Source: CAILZL01 sp049840395 (GTDB lineage: Bacteria > Pseudomonadota > Gammaproteobacteria > Steroidobacterales > Steroidobacteraceae). From it: DNA of 64,000 bases. Made by a program: the position numbers and the translations under genes. The stretch lies in the NCBI GenBank assembly GCA_049840395.1, contig JASGLD010000002.1:248001-312000 (forward strand), in the 5' to 3' direction. Positions 54,254 to 61,276 of this stretch are shown piece after piece. Below the pieces are notes generated by a model that searched no databases, was not told the DNA's origin, and saw only the letters and a program-made list of their open reading frames with translations. Positions within the stretch are counted from its first letter, which is position 1, and each line of letters opens with the position of its first letter.

Positions 54254-54357
54254 GACATGGAGGTGTTGCGGTTTTGATTGTTATTGAACCGCCTACTTTG
54301 CAGGCTGCACCGTCGTCACTTCGGAACCTGGGACCGCAACTGTCACGCCCATTTTCG

Positions 54358-55407
54358 AAAGAACATCACCGGGTCGCGGGTTCGAGGGTATTTCGAGAAC
54401 ATCAACGGTCAGGGATAGTTGAAGTGGCGCTTGACACTTTCACGAAGGCTGGCTTCGGAGCGATTCAGCATTCGAGCGACCCGGGACAGATTAGCGATGC
54501 TCTGGGTGACGGCTTGGTGAGCGATCCAAGCGCGAGCATGGGTTAGTTGCCGATGACGGCTAGGTGAACACAATGCGTCACGGGAAACGGCCCATTGCTG
54601 GCAGGCTTCATCCAGCAGCTGCTCAAGTGTTTTGTGCGAGCGGGGGTGCCAGGCAGTGCCTAGTAGTTTGGCGGCGAAGTCGTCGCTCCCGAGAATGCGA
54701 TGATCACTCGGATTGCAGTGGTCAAGCGGTGAGCCAGTGGTGGCTGCTTCGTGCATGAAGCGCTCGTATGATTGGATCGCTAGCGGCAGTTCAGTATGAA
54801 ATAGGCTCAGTGCAAATTCGGTGGTAACCCAGACGTCGGGCCGCGTACCAAGGTAAGCGTGATGGCTGGACCAAGGATAATCTGTCGCAGTTGGTACCAT
54901 TGCAGCGCGCACAGGGTTCAGATGGATGTAACGCAATAGCTCTAGCAGGTAAGCATCGGCATCCACGAGCACGGCATGATAGCGACGTTCGAAAAGATGG
55001 CCGGTAGTATGAAATCGCGCCTGTAGCGTTCGGGCATACTGACTGGCGATGCGCAAGATGATGCGTCCAAGAGGAGTATCGCCTACCTGCATCAGCATAT
55101 GGATGTGATTGGTCATCCAGCAGTAAGCATGCAACCGTGCGCCGAATCGCGGCACAATATCTGCCGCAATGCTATTGAGCAGCGCTCGATCCTCTGGGGT
55201 AAAGAAGATATTCTGTCGATGATTGCCGCGCAGGGTGACGTGATAAAACGCTGCGGGAATATGAGGTCTGGGTTTGCGCCTCCGTGCCGTACTAGAGGGA
55301 AGAAAATGTTGGTAAGCACGTTATTGCTTTCGCAGGATATTGCACTTCGAATTTCTAGTATTCCTGGCCAGAAATACCCTCGAACCCGCGACCCGGCGAT
55401 GTTCTTT
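54358..55407 (-). mobile_element. RAYT element with 37-bp terminal inverted repeats
   Basis: The ends 54358-54394 and 55371-55407 are inverted repeats of each other with a single mismatch; the inner part of the repeat reads GGGTCGCGGGTTCGAGGG followed by TATTTC. The element contains one leftward transposase gene. Shortened copies with the same ends occur at 56024, 56876, 57606 and 60183. Unlike the yfhM/pbpC REPs, this family pairs a GTCGCGGGTTCG-type end with a transposase carrying an extra C-terminal DNA-binding region. Confidence 0.85.
54409..55290 (-). CDS. REP-associated transposase (RAYT), start codon apparently decayed
   Basis: The Y1/HUH transposase is recognisable from ARRRKPRPHIPAAFYHVTLR and AYCWMTNHIHMLMQVGDTPL (HxH metal site) to LLRYIHLNPVRAAMV (tyrosine region). 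A C-terminal ~70 residues (QSIANLSRVARMLNRSEASL) resemble a DnaA-like helix-turn-helix. The full-length frame would begin at 55290, where ACG stands in place of the expected ATG; TAA lies in frame upstream, and the first accepted start is GTG 55155, which gives a 248-aa protein lacking the N-terminal strand. It may be inactive, use ACG, or be at the start of decay. It lies inside 37-bp inverted repeats. Confidence 0.82.
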   Translation of the reverse strand, partial: TARRRKPRPHIPAAFYHVTLRGNHRQNIFFTPEDRALLNSIAADIVPRFGARLHAYCWMTNHIHMLMQVGDTPLGRIILRIASQYARTLQARFHTTGHLFERRYHAVLVDADAYLLELLRYIHLNPVRAAMVPTATDYPWSSHHAYLGTRPDVWVTTEFALSLFHTELPLAIQSYERFMHEAATTGSPLDHCNPSDHRILGSDDFAAKLLGTAWHPRSHKTLEQLLDEACQQWAVSRDALCSPSRHRQLTHARAWIAHQAVTQSIANLSRVARMLNRSEASLRESVKRHFNYP

Positions 55408-55646
55408 ACGACTCGAGCTGCGGAATTAGAGGTGCAATTGAAGTAGGTCTTACATTGCTATCAAGCATCACGACCTGGTGAGCATGATAGAAGTTTTAGC
55501 TGAAATTACTCGCTGCTAAGCGAACTATTACTGGTTATATATACAGCAATCTGGCATACTTGTGTGGGGGGGTAGCTCATGCCGCCAACACGGATTGCTC
55601 CAGGCATTTTGGGAATTCACGACGGTACGAACAGCCCACAAAAAGC

Positions 55647-55680
55647 GGCGCCCGCCTCGGCGGCAACCGAGACGGACGCC
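55647..55680 (+). promoter_or_regulatory. Long imperfect hairpin upstream of the 94-aa gene
   Basis: GGCG-c-CCG-c-CTCGG pairs with CCGAG-a-CGG-a-CGCC around CGGCAA, giving 12 pairs with two symmetric mismatches. It lies 30 bp before the 94-aa gene. The remainder of 55408-55710 shows no gene. The role is unknown; a leader structure or an old recombination site are possible. Confidence 0.45.
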
Positions 55681-55710
55681 TAACCAAAGTCACCTACGGA
55701 AGAGGTCACC

Positions 55711-55995
55711 ATGGCTAAGCGAAATTCTACTTCGAAACAGCGTCTTTCCAGAAATTCTATTCACAACTCCCGCCACCAAGCTTTACATGAAGCTATTGAA
55801 GCCGAACGAACCCAGCTTTCCAAAGCGCAATCGTTACTGCAATGTCTGCATGTGGCGCTTGAATACGACGATGACAGCGGCCCCAAGCATCAAGGGTATT
55901 TTCCGGACGTCGTAGAGGTCGCCATGGTCATCGTTCGAGAGTCGGTGAACCGCTTGGATTCGGTTTATATCCGGCCGTTGGTTGAAGCGGGTTGA
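55711..55995 (+). CDS. 94-aa protein of unknown function
   Basis: AGAGG lies five bases before ATG 55711. The basic N-terminus (MAKRNSTSKQRLSRNSIHNS) is followed by a helical stretch (HQALHEAIEAERTQLSKAQS) and a conserved-looking LLQCLHVALEYDDDSG...YFPDVVEVAMVIVRESVNRL. A second, broken copy of the C-terminal half exists at 59553-59765, so this is a locally duplicated family. No domain recognised. Module context behind the RHS gene suggests an immunity or accessory role, but nothing in the sequence proves it. Confidence 0.6.
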   Translation: MAKRNSTSKQRLSRNSIHNSRHQALHEAIEAERTQLSKAQSLLQCLHVALEYDDDSGPKHQGYFPDVVEVAMVIVRESVNRLDSVYIRPLVEAG

Positions 55996-56023
55996 GGATT
56001 GAGCAGAACCTCTGGGAATGAAG

Positions 56024-56172
56024 GTCGCCGGGTCGCGGGTTCGAGGGTATTTCGATAACATCAATGGTTAGGGATAGTTGAAGTGGTGCTTGATAATTTC
56101 ACGAAGGCTGGCTTCGGAGCGATTCAGAATTCAGACCTAGGAAATACCCACGAACCCGCGACCCGGCGATGT
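56024..56172. repeat. Non-autonomous RAYT-derived element A
   Basis: About 149 bp. The left end (CCGGGTCGCGGGTTCGAGG) and right end (CCACGAACCCGCGACCCGG) match the RAYT element ends, and the interior AGGGATAGTTGAAGTGG and ACGAAGGCTGGCTTCGGAG match the transposase 3' end. The transposase body is missing, as expected of an internally deleted copy. Confidence 0.85.
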
Positions 56173-56229
56173 GCTCCGTTATGCTCCGTTATGAATGTTG
56201 TTACGCGTGAGCTAGTGAGGACTAAATCC

Positions 56230-56838
56230 ATGGAAAAGAGATCAGCGAGTCCGACAAAATTACCAAACCTGAGCCATCTCGAATGGGCTGTCGAGAGTCG
56301 CGCCAGAAACCAAAGATCTGCTGTGCGCCTTCTGAGGCTCTTTACGGAACATGAAGCGCTTTGGAAGACTCAGAGGTGGTCACGAGCAGCCCAGGACCTA
56401 CTTTCTGTCTCTTTCTCGCTGTGGCGGGCAGCGTTCTTAGCGGATAAAAGTGGCCAACGTAAAGCAGTCTTTGCGGATGGGCGCGATTTTCTGGAGAAGA
56501 TTATTGAGGATAATGCGATTTCCTATCCTCAAGATCGCAAATGTAGAGAGTGGACGTTTAACTACTACACTAGGAATGCCAGAGCCGCTCTGCAAGTGCT
56601 TGCCGAATATTGGCCAGAGCAGGTTCCTGAGTATCTGGGCATGAAGCTCTCAGCGACGAAACGATGGGAGTACTGCCAAAACTTATTAGACAAGGCAATC
56701 GCAGGCTTCGAGGTGGCCACTCGAAATCAAAAAGCGCGAGAAGAGAAATCAAAAAAGACCCATGAGACGAAGGGAGCAGCCAAACTTAAAAAAAAGATAT
56801 CACGAGCGTTCACCTTGGCTCAAAGATCTTCGACATAA
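56230..56838 (+). CDS. 202-aa protein of unknown function
   Basis: GTGAGG lies nine bases before ATG 56230; an in-frame ATG at 56191 lacks such a site. The sequence is helical and charged (LSHLEWAVESRARNQRSAVR, LLRLFTEHEALWKTQRWSRA), with an aromatic centre (REWTFNYYTRNARAALQVLA) and a Lys-rich C-terminus (KAREEKSKKTHETKGAAKLK). No signal peptide or membrane segment, so cytoplasmic. It is bracketed by elements A and B. Family not recognised; a DNA- or effector-binding role would be speculation. Confidence 0.65.
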   Translation: MEKRSASPTKLPNLSHLEWAVESRARNQRSAVRLLRLFTEHEALWKTQRWSRAAQDLLSVSFSLWRAAFLADKSGQRKAVFADGRDFLEKIIEDNAISYPQDRKCREWTFNYYTRNARAALQVLAEYWPEQVPEYLGMKLSATKRWEYCQNLLDKAIAGFEVATRNQKAREEKSKKTHETKGAAKLKKKISRAFTLAQRSST

Positions 56839-56875
56839 GGAAACACTTAAGGAACATCCACATCGAGGAGCGTCT

Positions 56876-57040
56876 CTGGGTCGCGGGTTCGAGGGTTGTT
56901 CGAGCACGTTAATAGTCGGGGATAGTTGAAGTGGAGCTTTACACTTTCACGCAAGCTGGCTTCGGAGCTGCTCAGAGATCGAGCAACATATGAATTCTCG
57001 CGCTGAGAAATACCCACGAACCCGCGACCCGGCGATGTTG
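56876..57040. repeat. Non-autonomous RAYT-derived element B
   Basis: About 165 bp. Ends GGGTCGCGGGTTCGAGGG and ACCCACGAACCCGCGACCC are inverted; the interior GGGGATAGTTGAAGTGGAG and GCAAGCTGGCTTCGGAGC match the transposase 3' end. Its right end runs directly into an RHS-tip-like coding fragment. Confidence 0.85.
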
Positions 57041-57148
57041 TTTTCGATCGGCGTCCCATCAGTCGGTGGAGCTGCGATTGGCGGAGCAGCCGGTGGTGCT
57101 ACGGGACGAGCTGCTATGGGACATGGTAACTGCGGATGCAAGAACTAG
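57035..57148 (+). pseudogene. Fragment resembling the C-terminal end of an RHS tip
   Basis: The frame reads MLFSIGVPSVGGAAIGG, then AAGGATGRAAMGHG and NCGCKN before TAG. A Gly/Ala-rich segment ending in a Cys-x-Cys is reminiscent of the intact RHS protein's terminal DDCSCQR and of hydrophobic Gly-rich RHS tip regions. It begins at the edge of repeat element B and is followed 12 bp later by a HEAT-like gene, so I read it as a stranded toxin tip with its immunity gene. It could also be a chance open frame. Confidence 0.45.
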
Positions 57149-57159
57149 GGCGGATTGCA

Positions 57160-57465
57160 ATGACATCTAGATCGGTTGACGAGTTGTTAGTCACGTTGCT
57201 CGAGTCAGAGAACGAATCTTGGCGTGACGATGCGGCCCAGGATCTTGGGCGTGTGCCAGACAGAGCGGCGGCTGAGAAGGCATTGATCACGGCGATCGAA
57301 TCAAAAGCAATCGACGATTCACTTCGTCGAACTTGCGCCGAGTCACTTGCGGCAATTTGGATCGAACGCAGACAAGTTCATCAAGCATTACTAGATAGAT
57401 TGAGTGGAATGCCCAGAGACGTGGTGCAATCATTTCTTAAGGCAGCAAAAGTGCCGTTTAATTGA
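57160..57465 (+). CDS. HEAT-repeat-like small protein, candidate orphan immunity protein
   Basis: 101 aa, helical: SVDELLVTLLESENESWRDD, AAQDLGRVPDRAAAEKALIT and SLRRTCAESLAAIWIERRQV fit two to three PBS-lyase/HEAT-type hairpins. AGGG precedes ATG 57160 at about ten bases. It lies directly after the RHS-tip-like fragment, the arrangement of a toxin/immunity pair, and HEAT-like folds occur among immunity proteins. Role inferred from context. Confidence 0.6.
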   Translation: MTSRSVDELLVTLLESENESWRDDAAQDLGRVPDRAAAEKALITAIESKAIDDSLRRTCAESLAAIWIERRQVHQALLDRLSGMPRDVVQSFLKAAKVPFN

Positions 57466-57605
57466 GCGCAGCGTAAAACAGAATAGTGCCGGGTGGAGTT
57501 ACCAGGATTTAGTGGACACGCTTCCTGTTTTGGCGGAAGAGTATTTCAAATTCTTCCGGGCTTGCAGAACAGAGGAACAGTGCCGCGCCGTCGATCCGCT
57601 GGTAT

Positions 57606-57755
57606 TGCGGCAGGGTTGAAGAGTCACGGATAGTTGAAATGGAGTTTGACGCTTTGCCGGCAAGCTGTCCTAGATGTGGCTTGTAGATCAAGCAATATGT
57701 GCATTCTGGGTGACGCGTCGAAAATACCCACAAACCCGCAACCCTGCGATGTTGT
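57606..57755. repeat. Decayed RAYT-derived element C
   Basis: The right end AAAATACCCACAAACCCGCA and interior GGATAGTTGAAATGGAG correspond to elements A and B with several substitutions; the left end is short (CAGGGTTGAAGAG). Older than A and B by divergence. The stretch 57466-57605 before it shows no convincing gene. Confidence 0.65.
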
Positions 57756-57809
57756 CACGTACGCGTTAAATTTCGGTGGCTTACCCTTTGCCCAGGTCGG
57801 CGCCAGCCC

Positions 57810-57935
57810 TCAGCGGATCACCTCGCCCCGGCAAGCATCGTCCAGCGTCAGAACGAGCGGCGCCTGATGGGTAGGCACGATGTTATAGCTATCCTTGATC
57901 GGGGTGGCGGTCGTAGTGGTACCCGTGAGCAATTA
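57810..57935 (-). pseudogene. Possible 3' fragment of a leftward gene
   Basis: About 40 codons (PIKDSYNIVPTHQAPLVLTL, then DDACRGEVIR and stop) with coding-like composition but no start; a stop lies in frame just upstream. It may be the tail of a gene cut away by rearrangement. The rest of 57756-58075 holds no other gene I can support. Confidence 0.25.
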
Positions 57936-58075
57936 GGACTCTCTCCTGTCATTTCTGTGATTATGGCTCCTGCGCACATCAATAGATGCACAACAACCCA
58001 CTGCGGATGAGCGCTTGGGCTTGTTGATTGCGCTACACTCCCCACATCCTGCAAAGGGAATAAGGAGTAGCTGCC

Positions 58076-58291
58076 GTGCCCGCTAAGGTCGTCTCGCTGT
58101 CGGCGCGCGAATGCGAATCTGATAGGAAGTGCATTGGGGCGCGCGGTGCCTACTGGCAAACGGCGCATGGAATCATCGCCTTATTTCTCAACTTCCCTCC
58201 CACGAATGCAGCAATCTATTGGAAGCATCGAGCCCTTAGTCGTGACGAACTGTTGAAGTCTGGAAGTTGGCGAATACTGTCGCTATTGTAA
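58076..58291 (+). CDS. Possible small protein, uncharacterised
   Basis: 71 aa from GTG 58076, with AAGGAG nine bases upstream and a TACACT -10-like hexamer at 58034. It reads AKVVSLSARECESDRKCIGA, then a hydrophobic AHGIIALFLNFPPTN. No family recognised; support is limited to the ribosome site and open frame. Confidence 0.35.
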   Translation: MPAKVVSLSARECESDRKCIGARGAYWQTAHGIIALFLNFPPTNAAIYWKHRALSRDELLKSGSWRILSLL

Positions 58292-58340
58292 TTTGTGGAA
58301 ATGTTATCGGAGTGGCGATGAAATAATATGAGGAGTTAAC

Positions 58341-58898
58341 ATGCGTATTCTAAGCCGAAGGATATTGAGCTTGTTCTGCTGTGGATCTGCACTTGCCGGT
58401 GCGTTCGCCCAAAGTCAGGATGCGCGAATTGCAACACCAACTACATCCTTTCCTAATGTGAGCTCACTGTTGACCGAATCTAGCCGTGACTTCGACAGTC
58501 TGAAGGCACGGTCGGCAGCAGACATGAAAGGAATTGCAGGGGTAGAGAACGGGGTGTTATCTGAGCAGTGGCGGTCTATATATGACCTTGAAGTTCGCGG
58601 CGATCCAATCGACCGGCTGAAGAATCTCAAGGGATTGTCACCAACCGAAAGCGCGGGACGTGCGGAGCTTTCGGCGGCCTTAGAGAAAATTAAAAAAAAC
58701 TGCCCGCAATGCATGAATGTACTGATCGACCCAACGCCCAGTGTGGGCGTAAGCCCAACTGTTACCACAATCTCCAGAACTCGCTTGGCGTCGGGCAATG
58801 CATCAGCGCCTGTTTGCTCGCAAGCGAAGCCCTTTTACTACACAGTCGAAAAAAAATGTCTGTCCCGGAGTGAGATTATGGCGCGCATCAACTGGTAG
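58341..58898 (+). CDS. Secreted protein of unknown function (first of a pair)
   Basis: 185 aa. GAGGAG lies six bases before ATG 58341. A signal peptide (ILSLFCCGSALAGAFAQS) leads into a polar protein with NVSSLLTESSRDFDSLKARS and LSAALEKIKKNCPQCMNVLI; a CPQC pair and two further cysteines (APVCSQAK, EKKCLSR) could form disulfides in the periplasm. The next gene starts 23 bp downstream and is also exported, so they probably act together. No family recognised. Confidence 0.7.
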   Translation: MRILSRRILSLFCCGSALAGAFAQSQDARIATPTTSFPNVSSLLTESSRDFDSLKARSAADMKGIAGVENGVLSEQWRSIYDLEVRGDPIDRLKNLKGLSPTESAGRAELSAALEKIKKNCPQCMNVLIDPTPSVGVSPTVTTISRTRLASGNASAPVCSQAKPFYYTVEKKCLSRSEIMARINW

Positions 58899-58921
58899 GA
58901 GCTTCTTTAAGGAGTCATGCG

Positions 58922-59491
58922 ATGAAAATACATGGTGCTTCGCTTGTTGCGATCCTGATGCTGTCTTGGTGTTCGTATGCTTATTCTGACGATTTGGGAG
59001 AAACAAAGGGCTCGGCCGGCTTGGATTTTTCGGCATGCAGTATGTCGGACACGGAATGTCTACTCGCGATAAAGAATGCAGAAACCGTACGCCTAATTCA
59101 TGACAAAGAGGCATTGGATGTAGAGGCGGATCGCAGTGCGCTTTCCATGTACAACCGGCAGAACGAGCACACAATTGCATCTTTATGGGCGCAGTACTAT
59201 GCCTCGCTGGCAGTCATGATAATGGTATTCATCATCGTGGGTATTGGCCTGGTGATGAGCTGGAAACACATGGAATTTGGATTTGCCGAAAAAAACAGCA
59301 TCGACAACACGTTTGAGGTTGGAAAAGATGGATTGAAGCTAAAGTCACCCGTAATCGGGCTGTTTATATTCATCGGTTCAATTTATTTTTTCTCGATATA
59401 CGTCGACAAGGTTTACACGATAACCAGTATACGTGGCAGCGCCATGCGCGCAGAACTTGAAAACCAGAAAGTCGTTAGTGAGGGAAAATAA
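58922..59491 (+). CDS. Membrane protein with signal peptide and two transmembrane helices (second of a pair)
   Basis: 189 aa. AGGAG lies eight bases before ATG 58922. After a signal peptide (VAILMLSWCSYAYSDD) comes a Cys-containing periplasmic part (FSACSMSDTECLLAIKNAE), then helices at about 98-117 (YASLAVMIMVFIIVGIGLVM) and 142-160 (VIGLFIFIGSIYFFSIYV) that bound a polar loop, and a short C-terminal tail. It is co-directional with the preceding secreted-protein gene. It might be a membrane receptor or immunity partner for that protein; unproven. Confidence 0.7.
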   Translation: MKIHGASLVAILMLSWCSYAYSDDLGETKGSAGLDFSACSMSDTECLLAIKNAETVRLIHDKEALDVEADRSALSMYNRQNEHTIASLWAQYYASLAVMIMVFIIVGIGLVMSWKHMEFGFAEKNSIDNTFEVGKDGLKLKSPVIGLFIFIGSIYFFSIYVDKVYTITSIRGSAMRAELENQKVVSEGK

Positions 59492-59552
59492 ACAAAGGTC
59501 TGACAGACGCACGGGAGGAATCTCACCGGGTGAGTTGACACGAATTTGACGG

Positions 59553-59765
59553 ATGTCCAGCTTACTTAAGCAACGGGGCATGGTTAACTACGAAACAGAA
59601 CTTCAGTGTCTGCATGTGGCGCTTGAATACGCCGATGACATCAGCCAAAAGCAACAGGGATATTTTCCGGACGTCGTGGAGGTCGCCACGACCATCGTTC
59701 GTGAGTCGGTGAATCGCTTGATTCGGTTTGTGTCCTGCCGCTGGTTGAGGCGGGTTGATGATTGA
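59553..59765 (+). pseudogene. Truncated, frameshifted copy of the 94-aa protein gene
   Basis: ELQCLHVALEYADD and GYFPDVVEVATTIVRESVNR match the 55711 gene closely in protein and DNA. The N-terminal half is missing, and loss of one G near 59720 shifts the frame; restoring it gives the original ending LVEAG followed by TGA. It shows the family was duplicated within the island and this copy is decaying. Confidence 0.75.
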
Positions 59766-59787
59766 CCAGAGCTATTGAGTTTGCGCA

Positions 59788-59809
59788 GCGGGCTCCTTAG
59801 TGAGCCCGC
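59788..59809 (+). terminator. Stem-loop between the relic and the 96-aa gene
   Basis: GCGGGCTC-CTTAGT-GAGCCCGC forms an eight-pair stem with flanking GC pairs possible. No U-run follows, so it may be a REP-like hairpin rather than a terminator. Confidence 0.45.
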
Positions 59810-59894
59810 AGTGCGAAGGGTGCAAAAGGTAAAAGTACCTTGTCTTACGGTCGACGCCTGATGCAAGCAGCACAAATGGAGCAGGTACTTCGAG

Positions 59895-60185
59895 ATGAAA
59901 TTAAGTCGCATTGTGTTTCTATTGGGTTTTTTGGCAGCCTTATTGGCTTTGGGTTTGAGTCTCGCAAGTGCGCCAAAATATGGAATTCTATTTCTTGTTA
60001 TTACTGCTTTAGATGCTTTGGCTTTCGGATGCTTCGTGTATCTATTCCGTTTTAATAATGGATGGAAGTTTACGGTGCTATTACTAGGTGTAATAGTTAT
60101 TTATACAATTGTAGATGTGATGCTCAGGGTATTTTTGGGTGTACGGATTTTGGATTCTTTCGATAGTTCGTTGCGTAGTAAATAG
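59895..60185 (+). CDS. Three-helix membrane protein, uncharacterised
   Basis: 96 aa with three hydrophobic segments (IVFLLGFLAALLALGLSLAS, ILFLVITALDALAFGCFVYL, FTVLLLGVIVIYTIVDVML) joined by short loops and a polar C-terminus (SFDSSLRSK). The ribosome site is weak (GCAGG, about 12 bases upstream). AT-rich relative to the core genome. It sits between a duplicated relic and a RAYT relic at the end of the island. Could be an orphan membrane immunity protein; family not recognised. Confidence 0.55.
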   Translation: MKLSRIVFLLGFLAALLALGLSLASAPKYGILFLVITALDALAFGCFVYLFRFNNGWKFTVLLLGVIVIYTIVDVMLRVFLGVRILDSFDSSLRSK

Positions 60186-60390
60186 CGCCGGGTCGAGACA
60201 TTCAAGGATAGTGAAGTGCAGCTTTTCGCTCTCCGGCAGTATGCTTTCATCCCGTGATAGTTAAGCGCCAGCAAAGTCAGCTGCGGATTACGGCTAGACA
60301 GGCTTAGTGCTTCACGGATTACTGTCCACTATTGGCTAATCTCATCGAATAGACGCTCAAGAGTCTTCTGAGCGCAGTCACCAATCCAGT
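60183..60390. repeat. Decayed RAYT 3'-end fragment (element D)
   Basis: GCCGGGTCGAG, GGATAGTGAAGTGCAGC and CACGGATTACTGTCCACTATT correspond, with many substitutions, to the end and 3' coding part of the transposase at 54358-54640. One end only is preserved. It marks the right edge of the accessory island. The following 60391-60496 holds no gene. Confidence 0.6.
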
Positions 60391-60496
60391 GCAGCCATCC
60401 CCGCCAGATTGCGCCGCATCCGCGCCCCCGGCCGGGTAGAATGCGCCCCTGAATTTCCACCCAAGCCCGCTAACTGACCCTAGGTCCACCTCCGCA

Positions 60497-61276
60497 ATGC
60501 ACGTTTTTTCCTTCGATATTGAAACCATTCCCGACGTCGAGTTGGGTCGGCGCATCTATGGCCTGGAAAACCTGACCGACAAGCAGGTGGGCTACGTGAT
60601 GCAGACCAAGCGGCGCGAGGAGACCGGCAGCGAGTTTCTGAGTCTGGAGCAGCAGCGGGTGGTGGCGATTTCGGTGGCGCTGCGTTCGCGGGATAGCTTC
60701 AAGGTGTGGTCGCTGGGCGAGCCGGATGCGCCGGAGGCGGAGCTGATTCAGCGTTTCTTCGATGGCATCGAAAAGTACACGCCCGATCTGGTGTCGTGGA
60801 ACGGCAGTGGTTTCGACCTGCCGGTGTTGCACTACCGCGCGCTGCGTCATGGCATCCAGGCGCCACGCTACTGGGAAACCGGTGATGAGGATTCTTCGTT
60901 CAAGTGGAACAACTATCTCAACCGCTTTCACTGGCGGCATACCGATGTGATGGATGTGTTGTCCGGCTATCAAGGTCGCGGTCGCGCCAGTCTGCAGAAC
61001 GTGGCCATGTTACTCAACCTGCCGGGCAAGCTGGGCATGAGCGGCGACAAGGTGTGGGATTGCTGGCTGGAAGGCGGCATCGAGGAGATTCGCAATTACT
61101 GCGAGACCGATGTGCTGAATACCTTCCTGGTGTATCTGCGCTTTGAAATGATGCGGGGTCATTTGTCGCGCGAGCAGTACGCCATCGAGAACCAACTCAT
61201 TCGCGACTATCTGAAGGAACAGACCAAACCGCATTTCAAAGAGTTTCTGGCGGCCTGGCCGGAGGTGGCAGCATGA
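60497..61276 (+). CDS. Predicted 3'-5' exonuclease, PolB-like DEDDy domain
   Basis: 259 aa. The ribonuclease-H-like exonuclease motifs are present: FDIETIPD (ExoI, residues 6-13), WNGSGFDLPVL (ExoII) and YCETDVLNTFLVYLRF (ExoIII, with Y and D four apart). There is no polymerase domain, so this is the stand-alone family often annotated as a PolB-related exonuclease. It overlaps rlmD by four bases (ATGA), so the two are co-translated. The physiological substrate is unknown; nuclease activity is predicted by motif. Confidence 0.88.
   Translation: MHVFSFDIETIPDVELGRRIYGLENLTDKQVGYVMQTKRREETGSEFLSLEQQRVVAISVALRSRDSFKVWSLGEPDAPEAELIQRFFDGIEKYTPDLVSWNGSGFDLPVLHYRALRHGIQAPRYWETGDEDSSFKWNNYLNRFHWRHTDVMDVLSGYQGRGRASLQNVAMLLNLPGKLGMSGDKVWDCWLEGGIEEIRNYCETDVLNTFLVYLRFEMMRGHLSREQYAIENQLIRDYLKEQTKPHFKEFLAAWPEVAA

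Noticed and set aside
57404..57619. 71-aa open frame overlapping the HEAT-like gene end
   Set aside because: It overlaps the better-supported gene, has no ribosome site and runs into repeat element C.
54358..57755. Integron attC sites separating small gene cassettes
   Set aside because: The repeats match the RAYT ends and transposase tail and lack attC core sites; no integrase gene is present.
60319..60555. Short leftward frame at the island edge
   Set aside because: It covers the RAYT relic and the exonuclease start, with no coding signature of its own.
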